Source of the DNA: Symmachiella macrocystis
GTDB taxonomy: Bacteria > Planctomycetota > Planctomycetia > Planctomycetales > Planctomycetaceae
Length of the DNA: 64,000 nt
NCBI RefSeq assembly: GCF_007860075.1
Contig: NZ_SJPP01000001.1
Location: forward strand, 124,001 to 188,000
Direction of reading: 5' to 3'
The notes beneath the pieces were generated by a model. The model did not search any database. It had not been told where the DNA came from and worked only from the letters and a program-made list of their open reading frames with translations. A program made the translations under genes and the position numbers. How positions within the stretch are numbered: position 1 is the first letter of the stretch; each line of letters begins with the position of its first letter. Below are positions 11,701-20,500 of the stretch, piece by piece.

Positions 11701-11817
11701 CAAGGCCACCAAGTGCTGATGTTCACCTGCCATCGCCACTTGGCACACATGGCAAAGACCAAAGGCTGCGAACCCATCTGGCTCCCCAGCCGCACTGACA
11801 CCGCCGAAGCCGCATAG
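8701..11817 (+). CDS. YhaN/SbcC/Rad50-like coiled-coil ABC ATPase with central membrane segments
   Basis: About 1038 residues. Walker A is GPNEAGKST at residues 31-39. Two long coiled-coil arms are rich in Glu, Arg and Gln. The ABC signature LSSGTREQL lies near 946, and Walker B (MVLDDVLVNFDE) near 973. In the middle, about residues 477-525, are two hydrophobic helices (YYICTWAVTACGVLSILVG and IGAVFALIGCMLVML), a feature of YhaN-type proteins that suggests membrane attachment where SbcC has its hinge. The ATG overlaps the upstream stop and is preceded by GGAGG, so the two proteins are translationally coupled and probably form a complex. Known relatives act in DNA end processing; here the partner nuclease looks inactive. 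The downstream region holds a hairpin repeat. Confidence 0.88.
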   Translation: MKITDISIDHCGVWHNLNLPLSDPGMSVFYGPNEAGKSTLMRFVRGMLYDFKSSGLGDPGGQSELNNVAGSLTLSTESGSYRIERRYTQGVENAVTIIGPHGDRVDRDEFVELLGGVDQEVFHRVFAVGLRELQKLASLHEDQVAEKIYGLTLGPQSQRILHALDDIDNKSRKLIGANPQHGRLPELFGERDRLKAELDALAGLKDRHRELSDSQRKLQGEIDDINARQEGIESQLRGHLYMQRAYAPWNRVRAVEDELSQLPVVDSFPENGIERLDEIELQLAEAAEKRDRLKKQAKHHLEQAATFGGNKDIAKYEVTLQGLVDQRDWIAELEQQISHAQSKYDNLEKQVLERQPQWGEGHIADPATEFDTSPNAYARLVSTARAFKRVVARREKTKRRAKRLNKLCQSQQEKLVAGLSRYRVDSAQDALLVVRERLTNMETLGELKLNERELHKRQLSFDELREHTEIRLALPASYYICTWAVTACGVLSILVGAFQGVTNQMTIGAVFALIGCMLVMLSRLAKHHFEQGVDHRLEEISLAADQNFEELRRVREEILEVLGDSPGKADDGNWLPEAEEMRSCAREIADLERLAVSERKLERNRQRLENANNAIYESQRNVAGTRQSWQQLLSQLGLPETLDVNEAFTIWQSLVELSHDRHKFRIAKIELKSRRQMYTSFCRRIAAVGRRMHEWEHNFDQPLVVLDHWEAQLKALHGGRDERRRLRREARDLARTAAECRAAVQDYKNQRAALLREAGATDREDFELRSQALSRRILLERQLQQANEDLRTAGESDHELAVTEEDLELFDAAHNTECIDLLKMEQEDLRNDLQEAYKNQGSLRRELEVIEADQQSRHLRREIAQVQQRIHTAGAEWFALQRAKLAVEQMRHHVERTRQPVTIADASRYLTRITCGKYRNIWTPLGKRSLRIDDEHGHSLSVESLSSGTREQLFLAIRMALIHDYARHGVTLPMVLDDVLVNFDENRTEAALEALSDFSRQGHQVLMFTCHRHLAHMAKTKGCEPIWLPSRTDTAEAA

Positions 11818-11847
11818 CATGCTTAATTAAGCGCCTGGACTTCAAAC

Positions 11848-11888
11848 CCCTCTCCTCCCTCTGGGAGAGGGCCGGAGTGAGAGTTTTC
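11848..11888. repeat. intergenic hairpin repeat between convergent genes
   Basis: A perfect eight-base stem, CCCTCTCC paired with GGAGAGGG (11848-11871), is followed by GCCGGAGTGAGAG. From memory it resembles dispersed extragenic repeats found in many bacterial genomes; I cannot confirm copy number. It lies between the convergent ATPase and sulfatase genes and may help end transcription, although there is no T-tract. A 12-base palindrome (GCTTAATTAAGC, 11821-11832) directly follows the ATPase stop codon. Confidence 0.5.
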
Positions 11889-11964
11889 GCACAACAGTCG
11901 TCGCCCATTACCGAATTTCGGTCGGACAACCTGCTGTCCTATACAAAAAGGTGCGCACCCGTCG

Positions 11965-13410
11965 TCATCGGCCCCCCGCGCTAACGTCCGGATTGACAGT
12001 GGGAATCCCCGCACCGACGCTCTTCCGCCACGCTCGCAACTGCTTGAGCATCGAAGTGGCGCGTTGCGGATTCGACTTGGCCAAATCGTGTTGCTCCCCC
12101 AGATCGTCAGATAGATTATAGAGTTCCACGCGGTCCCCTTCGAAGAACTCAATCAACTTCCAATCCCCCGCCCGAATGGCGCTGGCCGGTGTGGTCGTTG
12201 GGTAATAATGCGGAAAATGCCAATACAGCGCATCGCGGGAAAGCTCCGCAGAAGGGTCTTTCAGCAACGGCACTAGATCCATGCCATCGACAACAGCGTT
12301 CCACTGCGACCGGTCATCAGCCCCGGCAATCTCCAGAATTGTGGGATACAAATCCTCTGAAGAAACCGGTTGATTGCAAACCGCTCCCGCATCAGTCACA
12401 CCCGGCCAATCGACGATCAACGGCACGCGAAGGCCCCCTTCATACATCGCCCCCTTGCCTGATCGCAGTGGCGCATTGGTCGTCGGAATTTGCCCGCGCA
12501 CCGGATTCACGACGCCCCCGTTATCCGACGTAAAAACCACCACGGTCCGGTCGGCGATCCCTTGTCGAGTCAGCGTTTCTAATATACGGCCCACACTTTC
12601 ATCCAAGCTCTGCACCATCGCCGCATAGTCGGGATTTTTGTGCAGCAACCCCGGCTTCAGTTTCTTGCGGTACCGCTCCACAATCTCCGCCTTCCCTTCA
12701 ATCGGGCTATGCACGGTGTGATAACACATGTTTAAAAAGAAGGGGCGCTCCCCCGCTTCCTCAATCACTTGGACGGCCGCGTCGGTCAGTCGATCGGTCA
12801 AATAATCCTCTGATTTGCCCGGCCCGAGTCCTGGTACGTACCTCGGTTCGCCGTCCGACCATGCCCCAGCAAACGGATGGAAAAACGTCGCCGGTGCGCC
12901 CCAAAACGTCCCCCCAATGTTGAAGTCGAACCCCTGTGTCTCGGGATAATATCCGGCGGTCCCCAAATGCCATTTGCCAATGTGCGCCGTCAGATAACCT
13001 CGTTGCTGCAATACCTCGGCCAATGTGATTTCATCATGCGGCAGATTCGCTAATGATTTCGGCGGCAACAGTTTGCGTCCCTGTTCTGGGCCGGCTGCTG
13101 CCCGTTCGTGCCAAATGGTCATGGGGATCCGCGCGGGGTATTTCCCCGTCATGATCGCCGCCCGCGTCGGCGAACAAATCGCAGCCGCTGCATAGGCGTC
13201 GGAAAATCGCAAACCCTCGGTCGCTAGCCGGTCAATGTGCGGCGTTTCATGCAGGTCCGCCCCATAACACCCAATGTCGGCCCAGCCCAAATCATCGACC
13301 AGCAACAACACGATGTTCGGCCGCTCCACCGGTTCAGCCGCGACCGACCGATCTCCACACGCAGCTACAACGGACAATGCGCTGATTAACAAAGTAGCAA
13401 TACTTTTCAT
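11965..13410 (-). CDS. secreted type I sulfatase
   Basis: This 481-residue protein has a signal peptide (residues 1-25), then the alkaline-phosphatase-fold N-terminus with metal-binding DD (residues 39-40). The sulfatase signature C79-S-P-T-R83 is the C-x-P-x-R motif whose Cys is converted to formylglycine. Further family features are GKWHLG, VVFTSDNGG and a C-terminal DWKLIEFFEG region. It would hydrolyse sulfate esters, probably of polysaccharides, in the periplasm or outside the cell; the substrate cannot be read from sequence. It lies 21 bases downstream of a flavin oxidase gene on the same strand and is probably co-transcribed with it. A ribosome-binding AGGGAA precedes the ATG. Confidence 0.94.
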   Translation of the reverse strand: MKSIATLLISALSVVAACGDRSVAAEPVERPNIVLLLVDDLGWADIGCYGADLHETPHIDRLATEGLRFSDAYAAAAICSPTRAAIMTGKYPARIPMTIWHERAAAGPEQGRKLLPPKSLANLPHDEITLAEVLQQRGYLTAHIGKWHLGTAGYYPETQGFDFNIGGTFWGAPATFFHPFAGAWSDGEPRYVPGLGPGKSEDYLTDRLTDAAVQVIEEAGERPFFLNMCYHTVHSPIEGKAEIVERYRKKLKPGLLHKNPDYAAMVQSLDESVGRILETLTRQGIADRTVVVFTSDNGGVVNPVRGQIPTTNAPLRSGKGAMYEGGLRVPLIVDWPGVTDAGAVCNQPVSSEDLYPTILEIAGADDRSQWNAVVDGMDLVPLLKDPSAELSRDALYWHFPHYYPTTTPASAIRAGDWKLIEFFEGDRVELYNLSDDLGEQHDLAKSNPQRATSMLKQLRAWRKSVGAGIPTVNPDVSAGGR

Positions 13411-13431
13411 GAGTCGATTCCCTGTTGCAAC

Positions 13432-14568
13432 CTACGCTCGCAATGCCTCACGTCCTAATGACAGAAATTCAATCGGCAGCGCCGCTCGCTTTTGATCGAC
13501 TAAGTCGGCCAGCACTTCGCCGATCGACGAGGTAAACTTAAAGCCATGCCCCGAAAAACCCGCGCCGATCACCACGTTGTCGTGCTCCGGATGCCGGTCG
13601 ACGATGAAATGGCTGTCGGGCGTTTTGGTATACATGCAAACCACGTGCTGCGCCGCGCGCGTGGGAAGATCGGGCATGAATTTAGCAATGAATTCGCCAG
13701 GCCCCACGGTGTCCGCTTTCCGCAACGAACGATCAACCAGCAACGGATCCGCGACGGTCTCCCCACCGGTATGCTCCGCCAATTTGACCCGCCCGTTGAT
13801 CCGCGGAAATCCATAAAACTCCCCACCCGCCGTTTCAAAGAAAAAGCAGGGGTTGCCCGCAGCCACATCGAATTTCTGGGCCGGCGTTTCGTACCACAGC
13901 AACACTTTTCGCAACACTTCGAGCGGCACATTCAAATCCGCCAGTAAGGGCCGACTCCACGCACCTGCTGAAATAATCAAACCACCCGCCGCGTATTCTC
14001 CCCGGTCAGTCCGCACACGCACACCCGGTCCCTCAATCCGCCAATCGATAACTGTTTCGTTGACATGCAAGTCGGCACCGTATTTCACCGCTGCATCCAA
14101 ATGGGCGCGAACGCAGGCCTCCACGTCCAAATACCCCGCTTCCGGTTCATACACGACGGAAAACTCCTCGGGGAAATTATAGGTTGGAAAGCGTTTCCTC
14201 CCTTCGGCGGCGGTGAGCGATTCAATTGTCAATGCATGCTTTGCCACCGCGATTTTCGCCCCGGTCACCACATCGGAATCTTGCATTCCGCCAATGACCA
14301 AGCCGACTTCGTGATACAAGTCCTCGCCGCACTCCGCCTCAAGTTCCCTCCACAATTCGTAAGCCCGTAATAACAACGGTACGTAATCGGAGTGCTCGAA
14401 ATACGCCTTGCGGATCACCCGGGTTTCCCCATGCGAACTCCCCCGGTCATGGGCCACGCCGAACCGCTCCAGTCCCAACACCCGCGCGCCGCGCTTTGAC
14501 AAATGATAGATCGCGCTGCTGCCGAATCCTCCGGCGCCCAGAACGATGAAGTCAAATGTTGCCGACAT
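13432..14568 (-). CDS. solA: FAD-dependent monomeric sarcosine oxidase / N-methyl-L-tryptophan oxidase-like protein
   Basis: This 378-residue flavoprotein begins with an FAD-binding Rossmann motif (GAGGFGSSA at 11-19) and the LERFGVAHDRGSSHGETRVIR segment typical of the monomeric sarcosine oxidase and N-methyltryptophan oxidase (solA) group. A Cys in VVCMYTKTPD near residue 310 aligns with the cysteine that carries covalent FAD in this family. GAGFSGHGFKF near the end closes the FAD site. Such enzymes oxidatively demethylate secondary amines to formaldehyde, a free amine and hydrogen peroxide. The exact substrate is uncertain, so the symbol indicates family only. It is the first gene of a likely two-gene operon with the sulfatase. 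Confidence 0.82.
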   Translation of the reverse strand: MSATFDFIVLGAGGFGSSAIYHLSKRGARVLGLERFGVAHDRGSSHGETRVIRKAYFEHSDYVPLLLRAYELWRELEAECGEDLYHEVGLVIGGMQDSDVVTGAKIAVAKHALTIESLTAAEGRKRFPTYNFPEEFSVVYEPEAGYLDVEACVRAHLDAAVKYGADLHVNETVIDWRIEGPGVRVRTDRGEYAAGGLIISAGAWSRPLLADLNVPLEVLRKVLLWYETPAQKFDVAAGNPCFFFETAGGEFYGFPRINGRVKLAEHTGGETVADPLLVDRSLRKADTVGPGEFIAKFMPDLPTRAAQHVVCMYTKTPDSHFIVDRHPEHDNVVIGAGFSGHGFKFTSSIGEVLADLVDQKRAALPIEFLSLGREALRA

Positions 14569-14906
14569 AACGAATTTTCCCGCGTGCGAATTGGGATTCT
14601 TGCCGACGTCATTAAACGGAACCTGTCCAGGACATGCAACGCGCGTCTTCCGTCACAATTTTCCCCGATCGCCCGCCTGATCGGCCCGTATCCCCGAGAA
14701 ATGGGGACATACAGCGAAAAAGAGACCTGCAATTGCAAAAAACGTCTGGATTTCGAATTGTCACCGCTTACAATAACCCCAGACGGTTTTGGACGTCTGC
14801 CACGCACGTTGACTCACAGGTCGGCCAGTCGCAGAACGGAAAGATGTCGTGTTTGCAACCTTTGTTGGTAGGCGAAAGTTGTGGGCGTAACGATTGAAAC
14901 CATGTC

Positions 14907-14940
14907 TATAAAATTGAATGCGTGACTTGTGACCGGTCAC
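14907..14940 (+). promoter_or_regulatory. possible promoter -10 box followed by a 12-base palindrome
   Basis: In the 465-base divergent gap (14569-15033), TATAAAA at 14907-14913 is followed by the perfect palindrome GTGACCGGTCAC at 14929-14940. The palindrome is nested in a larger GCGTGAC/GTCACGC inverted repeat. Together they could be a -10 element and an operator for the secreted Arg/Gly-rich protein starting at 15034. No clear -35 box was found. The rest of the gap shows no gene I can support. Confidence 0.35.
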
Positions 14941-15033
14941 GCGCACGAGAAGCGACTGAGTTACGGGGGTTGCCAGTCTTCACTATTCCATTGTCTTGAG
15001 AATTTCGAATTCTCTAGCGGAGGCTGCAGCGCG

Positions 15034-17364
15034 ATGAAACCTTTCACTATTGCTCTGACGTTATTGTTTTTAATTACGGTCACGACCGAAGAGGCTTTCA
15101 GCCAACGTGGTGGGGGTCGAGGGGGTGGTGGCCGCGGCGGAGGCGGTGCTAGCCGAGGTGGCGGCGGATCACGCGGGGGCGGCTTTCGAGGCGGAGGAGG
15201 TTCACGCGGCGGCTTTAGTCGTGGAGGTTCGAGAGGCGGATCGCGCGGTGGCATTAGCAGAGGTTCGCGCGGTGGATCGCGTGGCGGCTTTAGCGGTGGA
15301 TCGCGTGGCGGATCACGTGGCGGTTTCTCCGGTGGCTCACGCGGTCGGTCCAGTGGCGGATCACGGGGTGGCTTCTCCGGCAGAAGTTCGCGCGGAAGTT
15401 CCTCGCGTGGTTTTTCCAGCCGCAGTCCTTCGCGCGGCGGTACGTCCAGCCGCAGTTTTAGCTCACGTGGTCGATCAGGTGGCAGTACCGCCCGCAGCGG
15501 CGGATCCAGCCGCAGTCGCGCCGGAAGCAGTCCGCGCAGAGCCGGAATCAGCGGCAGTCGTCGTGGTGGTGGCACTTCACCACGTGGCTCAATAACGATG
15601 CGTCCTGGAAGTCGTGGCAATATCAATTCCGGTGGACGCGGTGGAATCCGCGGTGGCGTGACTGCCCCCGGTGGTAGACGTTCGATCGCAGGCCCAGGCA
15701 GTCGCGGCGGCCGTGGTAACGCAGGCCCAGGCGGCAGTCGCGGTGGTCGCGGTAACGCAGGCCCAGGCGGCGGTCGTGGTGGTCGTGGTAACGCAGGCCC
15801 AGGTGGTGGTCGTGGGAATCAAATTGCAGGCAGCGGAAGACGTGGCGGGCCAGGCGGCAACTCCTCCTATTACCGTGGTGGAAATCGCTCCGGAAACCGA
15901 GGTGGTTATAATCGTGGCCGCGGCGGTTACGGTAAGGGGCGTTACGGCCGAGGTGGTTATGGCTGGCGTGGTTATGGATATGGCCGACGTGGATACGGTC
16001 GTTATGGCTACGGCCGTAGGGGCTATTACGGATACTATGGCAATTGGCTCTTCGGTTTTTGGGGACTCCCCTGGTACTCCAGAGGCTATGGCTATGGAGG
16101 TGGGTACGGCTATGGCTACCCCTACTACTCAGCCTATACCGATTGGGGCTACCCATCCTACTATTCGAATCCCTATTACGTAGCCGTCGATAATTCCGTC
16201 GTCGACTACTCACAACTACTCGCCGAACCCGCCGAAGAATCGGCGTCGGATGCTGGCCTGCAAAGCTTCGACGATGCTCGTGCTGCCTTTAAGCAAGGGG
16301 ATTACACCCGGGCAATGCAATTGGTCGATAGCGCGCTGGTGACCATGCCGTTGGACAGTGTGTTGCACGAATTCCGCGCCTTGATTCTGTTTGCGCAAGG
16401 CAATTACGAGGAAGCCGCATCGGTGCTACATCCCGTTTTGTCAGCCGGCCCCGGTTGGAACTGGTCGACGTTGCTGGGACTGTACACCAATGTCGACGTC
16501 TATACACAACAACTGCGCGCCTTGGAGAAATACCGCAACGATCACAAGCAATCGGCACTCGTCCGTTTCTTGTTGGGGTACCAGTATTTGACCTGTGGTC
16601 ACAACACGGCAGCGGCCGACGAATTTGCCAAGGCGGTCGCACTCCAACCCGATGATCAACTGTCACGTAACTTGTATCAGCAACTCACGGGCGAAAACCT
16701 ACCAGCTGCAACAAAGGATCCAGCCCCCGTCGCCAACGACGATGCGCCGGGCGAATTTACAAAACCAATCGTCGTTCCTCCTGGGGACGCTGAGGAACCG
16801 GAGGTGAAACAACCTCCCACCCCTCCTGCGGCAGAAGAATTCAAACCACAGTCGCCGACTGCGGAAGAACAACCTTCCGACAAACAACCCATGTTAGAAG
16901 CGCCCGCCGACGCCCAGCCGCAAGCACCGCAGTCGGACGACGCTCAACCGGACGCTTCACAACCTGACGCAACCGAGGAGCCGAAACCGGAACAGCCCGC
17001 TGCCGATGCGCCGGACGAATCGACACCAGCCACGAAGGAGGACCAACCCGATCCGGCAGTCCCTCAGGCCGCTCCCAAAGCGGATTTGAAGAAATATGTG
17101 GGAACCTGGAAGTCGGTCAGCGAAGACAATATGAAGTTTGAGTTAACGCTGACCGACAAGGGAACCTTCACCTGGGTTTATACAGCCAAAGGAGAAACCC
17201 ATAAATTCAGCGGTGAATACGTGATTGGCAACGGATTGCTGACGCTGGCACGGCCTGATCACAACGCCCTGGTCGGTCGACTCAAATGGGTCGACGACAA
17301 AAGTTTCAACTTCAAAATCGTAGGTGGCGGCGATGAAGATTCTGGACTGACGTTCAAAAAATAA
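15034..17364 (+). CDS. secreted Arg/Gly/Ser-rich TPR protein with C-terminal lipocalin-like domain
   Basis: About 776 residues. A signal peptide (FTIALTLLFLITVTTEEAFS) is followed by roughly 300 residues of Gly/Arg/Ser repeats (RGGGG, SRGG, GNAGPGG). A Tyr/Gly/Arg segment (GYGYG, RRGYGRYG) comes next. After it is a TPR domain at about residues 405-555 (FDDARAAFKQGDYTRAMQLV), then a Pro/Glu/Ala linker of about 130 residues. The last 90 residues (KYVGTWKSVSEDNMKFELTL) form a small beta-barrel-like domain. ATG 15034 is chosen because GGAGG lies ten bases before it and a signal peptide begins there; the frame is open upstream. The basic region is likely to bind polyanions or self-associate at the cell surface. 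A terminator follows. The exact function is unknown. Confidence 0.82.
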   Translation: MKPFTIALTLLFLITVTTEEAFSQRGGGRGGGGRGGGGASRGGGGSRGGGFRGGGGSRGGFSRGGSRGGSRGGISRGSRGGSRGGFSGGSRGGSRGGFSGGSRGRSSGGSRGGFSGRSSRGSSSRGFSSRSPSRGGTSSRSFSSRGRSGGSTARSGGSSRSRAGSSPRRAGISGSRRGGGTSPRGSITMRPGSRGNINSGGRGGIRGGVTAPGGRRSIAGPGSRGGRGNAGPGGSRGGRGNAGPGGGRGGRGNAGPGGGRGNQIAGSGRRGGPGGNSSYYRGGNRSGNRGGYNRGRGGYGKGRYGRGGYGWRGYGYGRRGYGRYGYGRRGYYGYYGNWLFGFWGLPWYSRGYGYGGGYGYGYPYYSAYTDWGYPSYYSNPYYVAVDNSVVDYSQLLAEPAEESASDAGLQSFDDARAAFKQGDYTRAMQLVDSALVTMPLDSVLHEFRALILFAQGNYEEAASVLHPVLSAGPGWNWSTLLGLYTNVDVYTQQLRALEKYRNDHKQSALVRFLLGYQYLTCGHNTAAADEFAKAVALQPDDQLSRNLYQQLTGENLPAATKDPAPVANDDAPGEFTKPIVVPPGDAEEPEVKQPPTPPAAEEFKPQSPTAEEQPSDKQPMLEAPADAQPQAPQSDDAQPDASQPDATEEPKPEQPAADAPDESTPATKEDQPDPAVPQAAPKADLKKYVGTWKSVSEDNMKFELTLTDKGTFTWVYTAKGETHKFSGEYVIGNGLLTLARPDHNALVGRLKWVDDKSFNFKIVGGGDEDSGLTFKK
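15685..15822 (+). repeat. 36-base tandem coding repeat
   Basis: Within the Arg/Gly-rich gene, a 36-base unit encoding GNAGPGGxRGGR is repeated in near-identical copies beginning at 15715, 15751 and 15787, with a shorter variant before them. The period is an exact multiple of three, and the unit is in frame with the protein. Copy number may vary between strains by slippage. Confidence 0.8.
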
Positions 17365-17406
17365 CGTAACAGAATATTCATTTTCAGTTGTAAAAAAGAG
17401 AAGACA

Positions 17407-17442
17407 GGCGCGGGAACCCTGAGGCGTTTCCGCGCCTTTTTT
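17407..17442 (+). terminator. rho-independent terminator after the Arg/Gly-rich protein gene
   Basis: An 11-base-pair stem, GGCGCGGGAAC (17407-17417) with GTTTCCGCGCC (17426-17436), contains one G-T pair and an eight-base loop. It is followed directly by six Ts. It lies 43 bases after the stop codon at 17364 and separates this gene from the propeller gene at 17590. Confidence 0.88.
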
Positions 17443-17589
17443 GATATCCACAGGACCGATTTTGCTCATGCAGGAAAATCTCTGGATCTGCCTGTTGCAG
17501 CTTCGCGCAACAGAAGCGATAATTAGAGTCATTAGCAAAATTGTCCCACTCCCCGGCGTCGCTCGCGCACGAGAGAAAGCTACATCGAC

Positions 17590-20500
17590 ATGAACAGCCG
17601 CATGCCAATCCTCGCCAACCTGACACTCGTCGCGACCTTGTTCATGGCCGCGCCCACGAACCTAACCGCCGGCGATTGGCCGATGTTTCGTTACGACGCC
17701 GGCCGCACCGCCTCGTCGCCACACGAACTGCCCACCGACCTGCAGTTGCAATGGGCCCGAGAGTACTCGCCTCGCATTACAGTGTGGGATGATCCGCTCA
17801 ACCAAGACCTCATGAAATACGATCGTGTGTTTGAACCAATCATTCTGGGCGACACACTCTATATCGGCTTCAACGACAGCGACAAAGTCGTCGCGCTCGA
17901 CACCAAAACCGGCGAGGAAAAATGGCGAGTCTATGTCGACGGCCCGGTGCGATTTCCTCCAGCAGCGGAAGATGGCAAAGTCTATTTTGTCAGTGACGAT
18001 GGATTTTTGTATTGCGTAAGTGCCGAGACCGGCGAAGAAATCTGGAAATTCCGCGGCGGCCCCTCCGATCGCCGCATCCTGGGCAATGAACGATTGATCT
18101 CCACGTGGCCCGCACGCGGCGCACCGGTACTCCGCGATGGGTCGGTCTATTTCGCCGCCAGCATTTGGCCCTTCATGGGAACATTCATCTACGCCCTCGA
18201 TGCCGAAACCGGCCAGATCCAATGGGTCAATGACGGCACCGGCGCGGACTACCTACAACAACCACACAACTATCCCGCGTTCGCCGGCGTCGCTCCCCAA
18301 GGCTGCTTGGTAGCCACCAAGGACAAGTTGATCATCCCCGGCGGGCGCTCGATCCCCGCTGTGTTCGACCGAGAGACCGGCCGTTTTGAATACTTCCATC
18401 TTGCCAAGTACGGCAAGTCGGGAGGGTCTTGGGCATTTGCCAACGACGATATCTTTTTTGGTCACGAACGCGATGACGAATACTCCCGCTTCGACATCAA
18501 AACCGGGAACTCCCTGGGACGCAGCAAAGGCAAACAGCCCGTTGTTTCCGACGATGGCTATTATTATTGCGGCGACTCCATCATCAAACGCCCGCTCGAT
18601 GCTCCCGGCAATGCCGCCTGGGAACTCGAAGCGGATGCAAACAACGACATGATCCGCGCCGGTGATCGGCTGTACGCCGCCGGCAAAAATGGCATCACCA
18701 TTATTCAACTCCCCCAAAACGGCGAGCCTCAAAAAATCGTCGGCCGCATTCCGGTCGAGGGCGATGTCAAACGATTAATCGCCGCCGACGACCGTCTATT
18801 CGCAGTGACGCTCGACGGCAAGCTCATGGCATTCGGCGCCGACGAAGTCGCCCAGCCGGTGGTGATTACTGATAAGCCCACTAAGAACGAACTGGACGAG
18901 CAAACCGAAAAATTCGTCGAAGAGACCCTGCATGCCACCGACGATCGCAATGGGTATGCCGTCATGTACGGTGTGCAAGATAACGATGCACTCGAAGCAC
19001 TCGCGCGGCAGACAGACTTTAACATTATCGGTGTCAGCCCCGATGCGGAAATTGTCGAAAAACTACGACGACGATTGGATGATGCCGGACTGTACGGTAG
19101 CCGTATCGCCTTGCACGTCGGCGAGGTCGACAGCTTCGATCTGCCCCCTTATTTCTCGTCGTTCACCTTCGGTATTCATGTTGACGATCCGGAGACGCTG
19201 AAGACGGTTTTTGAGACCCTGCGTCCCTACGGGGGCCGAGCATTGTTCGTGGGTGAATTCGATGCGAACAAAAAATTGATCGAGCAGGCCGGACTAGAAG
19301 GCGTACTCCATGGACGGATGGGAGACATCAGCATCGTCACCCGAAAAGGTGCACTCCCCGGTGCGGGCGACTGGACACACCAATACGGCAATATCCGCAA
19401 CACGATCAAATCCGACGACAAGCTCGTCAAACTGCCTTTGGGGATTTTGTGGTTCGGCGGTAGTTCCAACATGGACGTCCTCCCCCGTCACGGACACGGT
19501 CCCCCGGAACAAATCATCGGTGGACGGCTATACATCCAAGGCATGGACAGCTTAAGCGCCCGTGACGTCTACACCGGCCGCGTGATCTGGAAAACGCTGC
19601 TTAAAAACCTCGGAACCTACGGTACGTTTTTCGACCAGACCTACAAAAACACACCGCTGAGCACCGAATACAATCAAGTCCACATTCCCGGCTCCAATGC
19701 GCGGGGCACAAACTTTATCGCCACCGAGGATAAGGTCTACATCATCGAAGGGAAGTTCATCCGTGTATTGGATGCCCGCGATGGATCGACTGTGACCTCC
19801 ATTCCGCTCCCCAAAAATGCTGAGGGCGAGTCGCCGGAAAGTTGGGGGTATTTGGGAGTCGCCGGAGATGCACTCATCGCCGGAGCCGGATTTGCCGACT
19901 TCTCTAAAAAGCTCAACATGCCGCACGATGAAAGCGACAAACGTCGTAGCAAGTGGCGTTTCACCGATTACGACAAATCGGCCAGCGCCGCTCTGGTGGT
20001 CATGGATCGGCAAACCGGAAAAATCCGCTGGCGAGCCAAGGCCCAACACGGATTTCTACACAACGCCATCACAGCCATGGACGGTGTTTTGTACTGCTTG
20101 GACAAATTGCCGCCCAACTTGGAAGAGAAACTCCGGCGCCGGGGACAAGCCAAGCCCGAAACCTACAAATTGACCGCCTACGACCTGCAAACGGGCGAAC
20201 CGCTTTGGCAAACCAATGAAAATGTCTTCGGCACTTGGCTGAGCTGCTCCCAAGAGCACGGTCTCATGTTGCAATCGACCCGCCCCTCGAATGATACGGT
20301 TCGTACCGAAGATGGATCGAGAATGATCGCTTATAAGGCGAAATCCGGTGAGGTCGTCTGGGACAAGCCGCTGAAATATTCCACTCCGCCCATTCTGCAT
20401 GGCGATGACATCATTGCCGGCGGAAAAATGTACAGCCTACTCACCGGCGATGTCAGGTATCGCACCGATCCAATCACCGGTCAAAAAGCGGAATGGACAT

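Noticed and set aside
15685-15822. Regular 36-base repeats resembling a CRISPR array
   Set aside because: The units are directly adjacent with no unique spacers, and are in frame within a Gly-rich coding region.
14961-16213. Long Pro-rich and His/Arg-rich minus-strand frames opposite the Arg/Gly-rich gene
   Set aside because: They mirror the repeat composition of the plus-strand gene, which has a signal peptide, a ribosome binding site and a terminator.
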